Shown piece by piece: positions 1 to 11,929 of a stretch of 64,000 nt of DNA; position 1 is the first letter of the stretch, and each line of letters starts with the position of its first letter. Source of the DNA: Lagopus muta (lineage: Eukaryota > Chordata > Aves > Galliformes > Phasianidae); contig NC_064443.1 in NCBI RefSeq assembly GCF_023343835.1, forward strand, positions 8,866,001 through 8,930,000, read 5' to 3'. The notes beneath the pieces are model-generated. The model searched no databases, was not told where the DNA came from, and was given only the letters and a program-made list of their open reading frames with translations. Made by a program: the position numbers and the translations under genes.

Positions 1-288
1 CTCTTGGTTTCTTGTGGGCCCTTCACCGCTGATTTATGGCCCGTGTGGTGAGAGGGCTCCCAGCTGCCCTGAGCTCAGGCATGGAGGAGCCCCCAGCAGA
101 AGGGGCTCTGTTCTGAGTCATGCCTTTCCCCTTTGAGCTGGCATTTTGAAGCTGAAATTCTTCCCTTTTGGTCTGGAAGGGATCTCCTGACCCTTGCACC
201 AAGTCACTGGTTCCTGTTTTATAACTGAGGCTGCTTTTGTAACAATGGTGTAAGGAAGAGTGTGTCTTACTGTGCTACATCTTTCTAG

Positions 289-2093
289 GATTGCAGTCGG
301 AGTTTTTCATTAACACGACCAAGGCTGGTCCAGGTACCCTCTCTGTTACAATTGAAGGGCCATCAAAGGTGAAAATGGACTGCCAGGAAACTCCAGAAGG
401 TTACAAAGTCATGTACACACCCATGGCTCCAGGAAACTATTTAATTGGAGTTAAATATGGTGGACCTAACCACATAGTGGGCAGCCCCTTCAAGGCAAAG
501 GTTACAGGTAAAAAGCTAACCAGTATTTGCAGTGGGCCCAACGTACTTTGTGTCACTCAGCAAGTATATCCCTCAGAGTCAGCAGTCAGTGGAGATGCCT
601 GGTGCCCAAAGACACGAGAAGCAAAACGCTTCTCTCCATTACTGCTAAACCCTGGGGTAGGAGCATCTGGGAGAGGCTGTGAGTGGGTCTCAGAGCTTGC
701 CAGCTAGACTCTGTGAAACAGCATCGTGGGGGGATGCTAGACCTCGACCTAGCTTTAGGGTGTTGCATCAGCAGTGGGGATGGATGGCTTATTACCCACT
801 TTCCTCCCCGAAGCCTGTAAGCTGTGCACTTAGAGCACCAGCGATGGCCCTCTTGGTCTCATTTTGGTGCATCTCTGGCCTGACCGAAGGCTGTTGTGTC
901 TGGGAGCTTGCAGGTGATGTGAGGAAGGCTGGTTTTACATCTGAGGGCTCTTTCTTTTCAGTGCTGTGTTGAAGCACTATTGCTTCCCCAAGCCAGAGGA
1001 AGGTGGTGGTGGTGGTGGTGGTCTTGGGATGGGCAGCAGGGACCGCACTCCCCTGGCTGGGACACGCTCTGCTTTCAAAATGGATTGTTGCAAAATTGCA
1101 CCTGCTTTTCTGCCAACTTGAGCCATTTTTGGCATTTGGTGATTGGAGCACAATTAACTCTTCTCCAGCAGCAAGCTTTGCTTACTGAATCCTGAAGTTC
1201 CTGTGGTCCTTCTGCCACTTAAGGGCTCTGGGATGGGATTGTTGGCAGTGTTACTGGACGGTGTCGGTTTAAATACCAAAGAAGGAAGTTGCTCCTCTCT
1301 GATAATGCATTTTGGATGCAGAATGCATGCTAGTCACTAGGAGGATTTCAAAACCTCCTTCTAACTGCCTTTCAGACGGGGTGAATCTGAGTGTCAGAAG
1401 CTTTTTCTGTTTCCAGGACAGCGGCTGGTCACCCTGGGCAGCGCAAACGAAACCTCTTCCATCATGGTGGAGTCGGTGACGAGGTCATCGACCGAAACTT
1501 GCTATAGTGCCATTCCCAAATCCACCTCGGATGCCAGCAAAGTGGTTTCCCGGGGAGCAGGACTCTCAAAGGCTTTTGTGGGTCAGAAAAGCTCCTTCTC
1601 TGTGGACTGCAGCAAAGCAGGTAAGGGAGCAGGAGCCAGCTGCATGGTTTAGCTGGATGTCTTTTGCACTGAAACAGCTTTTGGTTAATTGCGAGCTCTG
1701 CATTAGGAAAGAGGAGGAGCGTGACTCTGAGCTGGCAGCTAAGAATTAATGAGAACTCTTGGCAGCGCTCTGAGACCTGATCTGCTTTAGCTGCAAATCT
1801 GCATTTTGCAGAGTTAAAATTCAGAGCTTGAGGTGATGATCTGGCTGTAAAAACGTCATGGTTGGTTGTTTAGGTGCATGAGCGCTAACTCTTATTTTGC
1901 TGTAGGTTCAAACATGCTGTTAGTCGGCGTCCACGGGCCTACAATCCCGTGTGAAGAGGTGTCCATCAAGCATCTGGGCAACCACCAGTACAACGTGACG
2001 TATGTGGTCAAGGAGAGGGGTGACTACGTCCTGGCAGTGAAGTGGGGTGACGAGCACATCCCTGGGAGCCCCTTCCATGTCACGGTTCCCTAA
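289..2093 (+). CDS. FLNB: Filamin B, 3' end (last three coding exons)
   Basis: Filamin B crosslinks actin filaments and tethers membrane receptors; its last immunoglobulin-like repeat makes the dimer. Three exons are visible: 289-507, 1417-1620 and 1906-2093 (stop TAA 2091-2093). Each internal boundary has AG/GT signals and the phases join without a break. The first exon encodes the end of Ig repeat 23 (ending SPFKAKVTG). The second encodes the hinge-2 segment ([15 protein letters not shown]) and the start of repeat 24 ([15 protein letters not shown]). The third ends in GSPFHVTVP, which fits FLNB rather than FLNA, whose C-terminus I recall as GSPYRVVVP. About 202 C-terminal residues are present of a protein of about 2,600 aa; the rest lies upstream of the window. 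The assignment rests on recalled human FLNB sequence and on the neighbours DNASE1L3 and ABHD6. No lesion is visible. Confidence 0.96.
1002..1022 (+). repeat. (GGT)n trinucleotide repeat in an FLNB intron
   Basis: Seven perfect GGT units lie in the intron between the first two visible FLNB exons. It looks like an ordinary microsatellite, well clear of both splice sites. Confidence 0.9.
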
Positions 2094-3600
2094 ACCCACC
2101 CGTGTCCGTCGGTCCGTTCGCAGCTCGGCCGTAGAGTTATACTGGGTGCAGTCCTGTTGCCAATTGCAGTATCTAGATACCCACGGCTCACATTTCAATA
2201 CACTCAGAAGTAACTTCTGTAACGTTTTTACAAGCATTTCACTTCTATCCTACTTATCAACATAACACGAATCTGTTTAATGTCCTCCTCAAATTGTACC
2301 TTTGCAGTGCTGTCCAGGTCACTGTTGATGTTTGGAGAATCAGATGGATAACTAGACACTAATTTCCCTTGTGGATGTTAAAGACTTTAGATGTTAATTG
2401 AAAACTGGAATTTGTCTTTGTGATTGGGTATCTTAACTACTGATTTTATTTGACTGGAGACTTTACATTTTAGTTATGGAATATGACTTGGGCTGTCCCC
2501 AGTTCAAATTCTTTTCTGTAAAGAAATGAGATGAAACTGGTACTATGATAGGTGCCTTTGTATACTTGATCCATTTTAATGCTTAACATTATAGAAGGCT
2601 ACTAAAAGTGGCTGTACCACTCAAATTTAAAACCTTTTTGAAAATGCTTTGCTAAAGGTTTACACTTAGGAAAGGTTTATCTTTTATAGCAGACCAAAAG
2701 CAGACTGAAAATTGCTTCCTGGGCGCTTTCAGCCTTTATGTTAATGCTTTGTAAATCCGTACCGGGAGCTTTTTGGCCACGATGCTAGCAATGCATTTTA
2801 ATTAGCTCGGGATTCTAGAGAAATTCCCCAAGCTCTGTTTTACAGGTAACTCCCAACTGATTTATTGTCTTCTTAAGAACAACCCCAGTTTGGCTGGATT
2901 AAATAGAGCCCTTAGCTTGCCATGTCAGTCCTGTTCTCATCTGAGCAATCCGCGCGGGTCGGAGCATGGCAGCATATGGCATACTGGAGGCTGTTAAGCA
3001 AGATGGTGCAAAGCCAGCCTGGGGATGGACCCACGTTGTACTCGGGTATTGGGATGGGGGAAGGGTGGGTGTGTAAATCTGATAGCAGCAAAACGAACCA
3101 ACAAACCTTGTTTGCTGCAAGCCATTTTTATTCTGTCTCAGTCCAAGGACGTGCCCAAGTCATGCTCATCTCCTCTGAAATTCTCTTCCGTGCTGTGGAG
3201 GGGATTCCTGCCTGGGGTCAAGGAGTGAAAACTTCTGTTGTGACTCGTGTGTTTGTCCTGGGTTACTCAGTACTGCTTTCCAAGTGCGTATCTCAATTGC
3301 TGTCAGCTGCTGGGGCTTTAGTACAGCTCTCCACATGAGCTTTAGCTCTGCCATTAGGAGAAGGTAGGATTTGTTGAGAGCCTGTTGAAACGTCACTGTC
3401 TGTCCCTATGGAGAACTTCACACTTACGGTTCTGTAGTTATGTTGGATGCACTACCCTTGAGCACAGTTGATTGGGGAAATAAAGGAAGGCTGGGTTTTT
3501 TTTTTTACCGTGCTTTTTTGTGCCTTAATGTGAAATGCTCACTATGTTGTAAACTAGGAAGTGAAAACAAAATAAACTGGAATAAAATGCAGGATTGTAA
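2094..3600 (+). other. FLNB: FLNB 3' UTR and polyadenylation signals
   Basis: AT-richer untranslated sequence follows the FLNB stop. Canonical AATAAA hexamers occur at 3479-3484, 3571-3576 and 3581-3586. The adjacent pair near 3580 is the most likely main cleavage signal, giving a 3' UTR of about 1.5 kb. No splice signals or coding frames of interest were seen inside it. The exact end is inferred. Confidence 0.7.
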
Positions 3601-5960
3601 AATTGTATCTTATAACTTATTACATAGAAATGTTTGCTTCATTAAAATGTGCATGTTAAAACCAACGTTGGGTTCTTTTCCTATGTAGTCCATCACCTCC
3701 CACCAGGCTGCAGCCTGGCTGTGGCTCAGGGCCCAGCAGCACGGTGCATGGGGTGGCACTGTGTGCAGGAGCTGGATCCCAGCAGCACCTCAGCTCCAGG
3801 GCCTGGCCATGGCAACCAGCAGCTGTTTTCCCAAACACTGCTGCTGCTGAAAGCACTGCTGAGACCTGAGCCGCAGCGGGCTGCTGGTGGCTGCCAAGGA
3901 CTTTCCTGCCCCAGGTTTATCAGATTGTTTCCTTGTTGCAGCTTTGTGCTATGTCAGCTCAAAGTTCCTGTTTAAAGTCTGGGGGAAAAAACACACCGCA
4001 ACACTGAGAAAACCTGAGAGCCAGCCTAGCTGTGCAGGTACACGGCATGCCTGGCTGTTGCTCAGCACAGAACTGCACATACTGTTCATTTCCACGTGTG
4101 CAAATCTGTATCGTGTGCTCAGAGAAAACCTGTGGGCAGTCACCACATCTGCCTGGATTTGCAGCTTGTATCACCATTAATTTGGACCAGATTTTAAGCG
4201 CTCTCTTCCCATAACACTGAAGAAAGGCTCATTTATGTAAGTTAAAACAAGAAAAAGGAAGCCCGGGGGGCTCCCGGGTTCCCGGTGGCAGCACTCCTGT
4301 AGTGCTGCAGGGCTCCTTGCAGGCACGGCCAGCAAGGTGGGGGAGCTCTCAATGGAGGCGCAGAGTTCAGAGCAGCGTCCTTCCCCACGTTGGTTTGGCT
4401 GCGGTGCGTGGGCCCGAGCAACGCGCGGACATTTACGGCCGTGCCGCCAGGGGGGGCCCGAATAATATTTATTGCGTGCGCTGCATCCGCGCGACGAGCG
4501 GGGCTGCGCTGGGGCTGCAGCGCGGTGGTGCCGCATGCGGTGTGCGCCCGTGGGGAGCCGAGTGCTCTGTGCGCGCCTGGCCGGGGCCGCTGCAGGGGAA
4601 GCGTGGAGCTTGGCACTGCAGAAAAGCCCTTTGTTGGTGCCCCAGGCCCAGACCTGGCTCAACCAGACGAAGTCTCTCAGGGCTGCTTCTGGTTTCTAGC
4701 ACAAAACTCCTGCCCGGTCGTAAATAAGGCTCGGCAGCCAGCTAAAGAAGGCTTTGTTCTGCTGTGGACCATCCCGTGCTGTGGCTGTGATTATTTAAAG
4801 CCCTCTGCAAAGGGGAGAGCTGGGCGATGGTCCCCTGGTGCAGAGCTCAGGAACTGCCAAACGCGTGGGAATATATTTGCAATGCTGTCTGATGAAGGCA
4901 TGGAATAAACAGAGGGATATCTCCTGAGGCCTCTCTCCTGCTGATGGTGCAAATGTTGGACGCTTCCTAGCCCCTCTCCAATGCTGCAAATGAAGCACGG
5001 ATGCCGTCTGCCCGGTAGAGGGGCATCTCTGCCCCTCTGTGTGGGGATGTTCTCTGCAGCTCAGTCTCCTCCCCTGTGCCACAGCGGCCGCAGAGTGGCA
5101 GCTGCTGACATGGTGCCCCAGGCTGCAGCAGTTAATTAGGTTCTGAGCATGCCTCCTGTTTCCAAAGGCTGCGTAAGGCACTGTATGTGCTGTCGCAAAT
5201 AAGGATGAACTTTTTCAGCATGGCTGAGTCATATTCACATATTTTTCATGATTGAATCTCTCCATTACAGCTCCCGGGGAGGGAGCGTTCCTCCTTTGTG
5301 CATTGCCTCTCTCTGAGAGGCAGGAGGCTGCTGTGTGCGCTGAGATGCGGGGCCGGAGGCCCAGGTTGATTTCAGCCTTCTCATGAAACATTGCTGCTGT
5401 CAGCCAGACAGTGGCATTTCCATAAAAATCCCAATGTAAATATTTGTTCTGAATCAGGGCTCTTTCTTTCCTATTGCCTCGGCTGGAGCATTAATCAAGG
5501 CAGCTTTTGAAACGCTGTATCGCTTTCAGATTAATTGCTGCTGAAAGTCGGGGCGCTCGCTGTCCCCCATTGGCACGATCTGCTCCAGATTTATTTTCTC
5601 TCTCCCCAGACAGACCCTTTGCACAAAGGCTGAACTGTTTCCTCCCCCACAGGAGTATCTGTTTGCCAGCAGATAAAACAAGGGGTGTGCATTCAGGTGA
5701 ATATTCACCTTTATGAACCTCTGGATTATTTGCACATTGCTGGTGTGTTCCCTGTGACAAGGCACACACTAAATACAGTGATCTGAGAAAGCAGATCCCT
5801 GTACCATGAGGTTAAATAAACAATATTCAATGATGTCTGGTTTACTGCCGAATTTTCAGCCGCCCATGGGGAGATGCAGAGCCCCTCTGTGTGCTACAGG
5901 CACGGTGTGAAGCCTTTTGTCTGTGTTACCGCTTCACGTTTGTGAGCAGTGCAGGACGCT
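3601..5960. other. FLNB-DNASE1L3 intergenic region
   Basis: This is the gap between two genes that converge tail-to-tail. It holds a CpG-rich patch (listed separately) and, at 5470-5730, an AT-rich unique stretch with several ATTA/TAAT cores that could be a conserved element. An AP-1/NF-E2-like site GGCTGAGTCAT lies near 5223. No reading frame here resembles a protein I know. Confidence 0.6.
4260..4630. promoter_or_regulatory. Orphan CpG-rich patch with a CTCF-like site
   Basis: About 370 bp is much richer in G+C and CpG than its flanks and contains several CGCG/GCGC runs. It lies between the 3' ends of two genes, so it is not the promoter of either. At 4444-4459 CCGCCAGGGGGGGCCC resembles the CTCF core on the plus strand with one or two departures. 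It could be an insulator, an enhancer or a non-coding promoter; the sequence cannot decide. Confidence 0.4.
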
Positions 5961-5981
5961 CAGCACGCTGCTTCTAGCTGA

Positions 5982-5987
5982 TTTATT
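5982..5987 (-). other. DNASE1L3: DNASE1L3 polyadenylation signal (AATAAA)
   Basis: Read on the minus strand this is AATAAA, about 180 bp past the DNASE1L3 stop codon. It predicts a short 3' UTR of about 200 nt ending near 5965. Confidence 0.6.
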
Positions 5988-6165
5988 TGCACTGAGCTTA
6001 CAATCAAAAAGGTTCCATTCACCTTTGGACCCAAAACGTTTGAAGTGTGACAAAATCTTTGTTTTCCTGCTAAATATTGCACTGGCTGTGAGCACGTCAG
6101 CACTGCTCAGCTGTACGCCCCGCTGGCATCCTTGTGTTCTCGCTGTGCGAGCGGACCTGACATGC

Positions 6166-9100
6166 TCATGAGCCCGAGCGGAGGTTCTTTCTTGTTCTCC
6201 CCTTCTTTGAGAACTTGGATTTTATCCAGTCGAAAAAGCCGCCGCGTGCCTGCAGCTCAAACTCCACCGGGAAGTGGTCGCTCACCCCCAGAGCCTGCGG
6301 GAGATGGGGATGGGGTGGTGGGGAGGGGATGCACCGCTCTGCTCTGGGTGGGTGCAGCTCTGCACATGTGCATCTCCTGCTGCAAGGCTGGGCACTGCTG
6401 GCCCTGCTTTGGCCAGGGGTCTGGTGCCGGGGGGAGCCCCGCCGCACGGGATGGGCTGTGCCTACCTGCTCCTCACTCATCTGAAAAGCCATCTGGAAAT
6501 CAAAGATGTTAGCAGAGTGTGGCACGACGGCCTGGCTGAGCTGCTCCCCACTGACCACGATCCTGCAGGAAAGGGAATGGGGCGCTGGTAAGGGCTGCAA
6601 TGAGTCGATGCCCTCCACACGGTCACAGCCACAAATGGTGCATCCTACACATGGGTGGCTGGGGGATGCTTTCAGCATCCTGCCACCGCCAGCTCATCAC
6701 ATCCCTTGGCAGTGAGACACCCAAATACCTCGGCCTTCAGATTAGGAACACAAGGGCAAGAACCGTGGCCAAGGCAGCCCCATGCACACGTGGCTGCAGC
6801 GCTCCCTGACACCGGGAGGATTCCACAGCAGCTCTGAAGGATGTGTGCCTTTAGCACCATTCTGTGTGCTGCTTTGCCATAAGGTGTTACAAGCAGGGGA
6901 AGGTTAGGCTGGGAACCTGTCATAGGGGCAGCTGGTGCTCCTCCTGACTGTTGTGTCATTCGTGTCACTGATGAGCCAGGCAAACTCCGAGCTCGTTCTC
7001 AGGCGGATGTTCTTCCAGTGCTTCCGTGGAACGTAGCTGCACCCCGCGTTGAAGTCCCCCATGAAGATAAAGTTCTGCAAGGCAGAAGGGGGTTCAAAGG
7101 CACTTATGAGGACGGCTCTTCAAAATGAGACCAGCAGGAGCCTCCATGGTCCCCAAGGTGACCAACCTTGGTGTCCCAGTGCTGCTTTATGTCTAAATAC
7201 ACATCATAGAGCTCATCAATCTCCCGTACTGCCATCTCCGGCGCAGTGTGCAGAGGGACTATAGCAAACTCTTTGACAGCTTAAAAACAAGACAAAAAAC
7301 AAAACAAAACAAAACAACAACAACAACAAAAGGTTAAACATGCAATGAATCACAAAGAAAAACAGACTGGTTGGGAAGACAGGTTTCCTAAAGAAGAAAC
7401 AGCTGAGACTGGGCTGAGGACGTGGGACGTGCTGTGCTGCTGGCACCTGCCCCAGCCCTGCTGCCAGCACAGGCACAGCCGTGAGGCCCGGGCTGCTGAA
7501 GTGTGGGCAGTGCAATGGAAGGACGACGTGTTGCTGAGAGCATCTCACCGGTTTTTGGTGACTGGAACCAAACAACAAAGGGCTCTCGGGAGAAGGCGTC
7601 CTCGTCCCCAGGCTGGGTGTCGGGGTACTGGTAGGTTTGTTTCACTGACACCAGGTCTCTCCTGCAACAGAACGGTGGAGATCCCACCGGTGATGGCTGT
7701 GCTGTGACACTCAGAGCAGCTGCCCCAGCCCTGCTGTGCATCCTGACCCCACAGGGTGATGTGCTGGAAGGGCATGCCACCCACCTTACCTGTAGAGGAA
7801 GGCGTACTGCTCCTTGTAGCTCTTCCTGCCCAGCCGCCCGCTGACCACACAGCTGTACTCCTCCCTTTTTCCTTTTGTCTGGCTGGAAGGAGAGGGGCTG
7901 CTTAGTGAATTCCCCAACGTGAAAGGGGGATACACTGACCACACTTCTCCAAAAATGCATCCCCTGCATTAGCCTGGAGCTGGCTTTGCCCTGCCCAGCC
8001 CAGCTCTCTCCCCACCACTGTCCCTGCAGCACGGAGGAGCAGAGCTGAGCACAGGCCGAGCCTCCTTCCCAGTAACTGAACTCCTGCAAGATTTGTTGTC
8101 TTTAGAAACACCCAGCCCAGGCCATGGCAAAAGCAGATTGTGTGCCACAGGGCTGCCTGCCTGCCCCAGCAGCCTCCTGCCCTTACACGACACACCACCT
8201 TACCCAGCCAGCTGCTGTACAAGCAGGGGACACGTCCTGTTCTTGTTCTCCTTTATCTCCATCAGCAGCATGATGTCACAGCGAGAGACGATCTGCAATG
8301 GGAAAGAGCAGAGGCAAGCCTGTGCTTGGGTGTGTTTGGGGGCGTTAGGGAGGAGTGGGAAAGAAGTGGCTGCTGCTGTGCAGCTGGTGGAAGGGCCCCA
8401 GCCGTGGGCAGCAGTGCGAGCAAAGCCCTTCTCCTTTCAGCGCTGGGAGAGGGAACTGGGAGCAGAGCGGTTTCAGCTCCGCAGAGAAGGGCCGGCGTGG
8501 GCTGGTTTTGTTTCTCTTCAAATCTTGTGGGTGACATTTGAGGGGAAAACAAAACCCTTTCTGCCCCTGCAACTGTAAATACGCTGCCCCTCCTGTATTT
8601 ATCCCACTCATAGTTCTGACTGCAGTACGGCCAGTCCAGAAGTGCGGGTCTGGCCTCTCCGCAGTGCAGAACAGCTGCTTGCACGGAAAGGATCGCAGCA
8701 CAAAGAGCAGCAGCAGCCCCAGAGCTGCAGCGTGGCACAGCGTGGGGTCCCTGCTGCTGTGTTGTGGGTGGCACTGCTGAGCTGCGATGCCCGAGCGCGG
8801 CTCCTTCTGTCTTAAACCAAGTTATCTTCAGCTCCACAGAGCCAGCAAGATGGCGAGGCTTTGTCTAAAGAAATTAGCAATCAGGCTTTGCAGTTCCGTG
8901 CTGCTCCCCAAGATGATACTCTGCTAACTTGAGAATACATTTAATTAGGCTAGAACGTTTCAGAATAATTAGCACTTAAGCAAGGTAAATAGCATATCAC
9001 AAAGCAAAGCTCTGTGGGTTCCAAGCAAAAGCTGCTTTTACTGTGCAGAAAGGTTTTCATCTGTTCCTAATACAAATTCCAAAGGAAACAGCGAGTGCTG

Positions 9101-9445
9101 TCTGCGCTGTACTCTCACACAAGCTGAAAGCACTGTAAATGCCCTTGATTCCACTGCAGCCTTGATTCTCACTTTAACAGCATGAATTGTTTCAATTATT
9201 AACTCATTCTTCTACTTGAAATTCAAGTATGAACACAGGGATGAAGCACAAGATAATACAGATGAGAAGCCCACACTGAGCTCCACATCTGTCCCACCCA
9301 GCCACAGACGTACCTTCACCACAGCATCCAGCACCTCGGCTCTGGCTATTTTGGCTGCTCCAAAAGACCTCACGTTGAAGGAGCAGATCCTCAGGCTCAG
9401 AGATGGGTTGAAACAGAGGAGCGAAAACAAGACCAAGAACAACAT
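6166..9445 (-). CDS. DNASE1L3: Deoxyribonuclease 1-like 3 (DNase gamma), eight coding exons
   Basis: Secreted Ca/Mg-dependent endonuclease that degrades chromatin in microparticles and apoptotic cells. Coding exons in transcript order: 9445-9314, 8292-8204, 7882-7790, 7661-7549, 7279-7167, 7074-6917, 6562-6466, 6294-6166. All boundaries are AG/GT, phases close exactly, and the product is 307 aa (human is 305 as I recall). The chosen ATG gives a signal peptide (MLFLVLFSLLCFNPSLS) followed by LRICSFNVRSFG, matching the family's mature start. DNase I-fold residues are present: metal-binding E56 in LLMEIK, catalytic E98 in YKEQYAF, catalytic H153 in VPLHTAP, D187/N189 in GDFNAG, and D271/H272 in SDHFPVE. 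The C-terminus is a basic tail (KFSKKGRTRKNLRSGS), characteristic of DNASE1L3 and needed for digestion of membrane-wrapped DNA. Gene order FLNB(+), DNASE1L3(-), ABHD6(+) matches human. The gene appears intact. Any non-coding 5' exon was not identified. Confidence 0.96.
7288..7330 (-). repeat. (TTTTG)n/(TTG)n simple repeat at the DNASE1L3 exon-5 acceptor
   Basis: Read on the minus strand, several TTG units and then TTTTG units run directly into the 3' splice site of coding exon 5, whose AG is at 7281-7280. The repeat therefore supplies the polypyrimidine-like (T-rich) tract of a functional acceptor. Confidence 0.85.
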
Positions 9446-10544
9446 CTTGGAGACAGACAAAATGAGCAGCTGCGAGCGTGCCTATTAATATGTGCAGATG
9501 TGTTTGTGCATTCGTCCCTCTGCGGCCAGCTGAGAGGTCAGAATGCTCAGCTGTGTCAATCAAGAACAGGAATTGCCATTTCCTCCTTTCCTTCACTTCC
9601 ATCTTCCAAAGAAGTTCTGGGACGCTGACGCTGCTCTGAGGACGGCTCACTTTTCTGAGCCAAGTGCTGTGCCCAGGAGGGGCCATGGCTCTGCCAGACC
9701 CACAGAGAGAGGCAAAGAGCCTGGGAGCAGGGGGTGCTGGAGGGGGGCTGATGGGCACTGATGGTGGGCACCAAGGATCTGGTAAAAGGCAGTGGCACAC
9801 CCTGAACGTGGGCAGGACAAGATCTGGAAGAAAAGGGCCTTTCCGTACGCTTACCATCTCAGTGTCTAAAAGCAAATGTTTGCTGCAGGGCCCTGGGGGC
9901 TGTAGCCCTGAGCTCCATGCCCTGCCTCTCTGCTCAAGGGCAGCTTCTATGTCAGGCTGACTCAGTTCCCATCTCATGAAGGCAGTAACATGAGACAGCC
10001 TTGCTGGGGATCCAGCTCCTCCCTGCACTGCTTTATCTCCTTCTTCTACCCTTTGTACCACATTGTATGCAGAGGTGGTGCAGCTCTGGCTGTCCTGTTG
10101 TTGCACAAGAGCACAGGAGGTGCTGGCTGCTGGGCTGGGCACATCCCCACCCATCCCTGCCATGCGTGGCTGTGGCATCCCCCATGCCGGCCATGGGCAC
10201 ACCTTCTGCTTTGCTGCAGGCTGGTCTTTCCTTTGTTTTTGCCTCCGAGCAACAACTGCAGGCTGTTCTCCAGTCACCCCATAAAGCCCATCCACAAAGT
10301 CCATTCTCTGGCTAGAGGTGTCGGTGGTGAGGCTCTGGGCTCACAGCAACACCATGTAGATACTGGAGTTCTGCAATTTCTGGAGCAATGCTTGGCTCTC
10401 CATCCTCCTCCCCTCTTAGGAAGATTCTGAGGAATAGGCAAGGCAGGATGTGTCCCTTATCATGTGTCTGCATGTGCCCTGTGGCAAAGCAGGGGCACAG
10501 GATGTCTGGAGCAATCCTCCACCCGCCGGCTGGGCCGCTTCCTG
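9446..10544. other. DNASE1L3 upstream region
   Basis: Sequence 5' of the DNASE1L3 initiation codon, expected to hold its promoter and possibly a non-coding exon. It is not a CpG island and I see no convincing TATA box. Long minus-strand open frames here are out of frame with the DNASE1L3 signal-peptide exon and look like chance. Confidence 0.4.
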
Positions 10545-11465
10545 TCATAGAGTCATAGAATCATTAAGATTGGAAAAGACCTCTAAGATCACCTTGCCCT
10601 GTTCTCCAGACTGAACAATCCCAGATCCCTCAGCTACTCTTCATAAGACTTGTGCTCCAGACCCCTCAACAGCTTCATTACCCTTCTCCAGACATACTCC
10701 AGGGCCTCCATGTCTTTCTCATAGCAAGGTGCTCAAAACTGAGCGCAGCACCGGAGGTGCAGCTTCACCAGAACTGAGTACAGGGATGATTGCCTCCCGC
10801 TCCCTCTGGCTGCACTATTGCTGATGCCACCTGGGCACACTGCTGGCCATGTTCAGCCGAGTGTTGACCATCAACACCCCAGGCCCTTTTCCTCCACGCA
10901 GCTTTCCAGCCACTCCGGACCAAACCTGTAGCACTGCATGGAGTTGTGACTCGAATGCAGGACCCAGCACTTGGTCTTGTTGAACTTCATCCCGTTGGCT
11001 TCAGCCCAGTAATTCAACATGTTTCGGTCCTCTGCAGGGCCTTCCTACCCCCAGGCAGATTGTCAGTTCTCCCCATCTTGGTGTCATCTGCAAACTTACT
11101 CAATCCCCTCACCCAGATCATCAGTAGAGATAATAAACAGGACGGGCCCCAGTATCAATCCCTGGGGAGCACTGCTTGTGACCCACCGCCAGCTGGATGT
11201 AGCTCCATTCACCACCACTCTCTAGGCCTGGCTCTCCAGCCAGTTCTTTACCCAACAAAGAGCACATCTGTCCAAGCCATGGGCTGTCAGCTTCTCCAGG
11301 AGAATACTGTGGGACTGAGGCTTTTTGAAGTCCAAGCAGACCATGCCAACAGCCTTTCCCTTATCCACCAGGTGGGTCGCCTGGTCATAGAAGGAGATGA
11401 GGTTGGTCAAGCAGGATCTGCCTTTTGTGAACCCAAGCTTCCTGGACCCGATCCCTGGTAATCCC
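10545..11465 (-). mobile_element. CR1 LINE, 5'-truncated, minus orientation
   Basis: On the minus strand this copy ends in the typical CR1 3' terminus (ending in TGATTCTATGA repeats, here at 10545-10570). Its 5' part encodes reverse transcriptase sequence: near 11240-11400 the minus strand reads DKGKAVGMVCLDF followed by KNWLE, which matches the CR1 RT. About 920 bp remain of a full element of several kb, and stops interrupt the RT frame. The left consensus border is clear; the 5' truncation point near 11465 is estimated from loss of similarity. Confidence 0.88.
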
Positions 11466-11929
11466 TCTCACTGCTGCCTGGCTGCCAAGTGGGGCACCAC
11501 TGAAAATGATGGCTGCTGCACAGGCTGTGGGGCAGAATGAGGCAGGGCAGCATGACCACATGCCTGCTGCTGGTCAGGGTGGTACCAGGCACACACAAGG
11601 ACCTTTGGGCTCTGGCAGACTTGGACAGCCATCCGACACTGTTTATTTGTCCTATGTTGGAGTTTCAGGTTAATAAATGACAAAGTGCTCAGGCTGCTGA
11701 AGTTTGAAACCAGGCTACAAATATGACCAAACATGGCCATTTGGGAAGGGAGGCTCCAACAGCAGTTGTCCTCACATCACCCTGAGGTTATTTGGAGTTA
11801 GTTGGAGGTAAAAAGGCGGTGTGCAGGACAAAGGGTGCATGTCTGGAATCAGTAGAGTCTTGTCAATACAAAGCCCATCTTTGCAGCCCTGCCTTGAGCA
11901 AGGCTACATAGCTGAGGTGCAAAACTTGG
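11466..11929. other. Unique spacer between two CR1 copies
   Basis: About 460 bp between two CR1 LINEs that point away from each other. No gene or known repeat was recognised. Confidence 0.4.

Noticed and set aside
9204-10304. 366-codon minus-strand open frame at the DNASE1L3 5' end
   Set aside because: It crosses the DNASE1L3 signal-peptide exon in a different frame and has no recognisable domain; the true exon frame is fixed by splice phase and homology.
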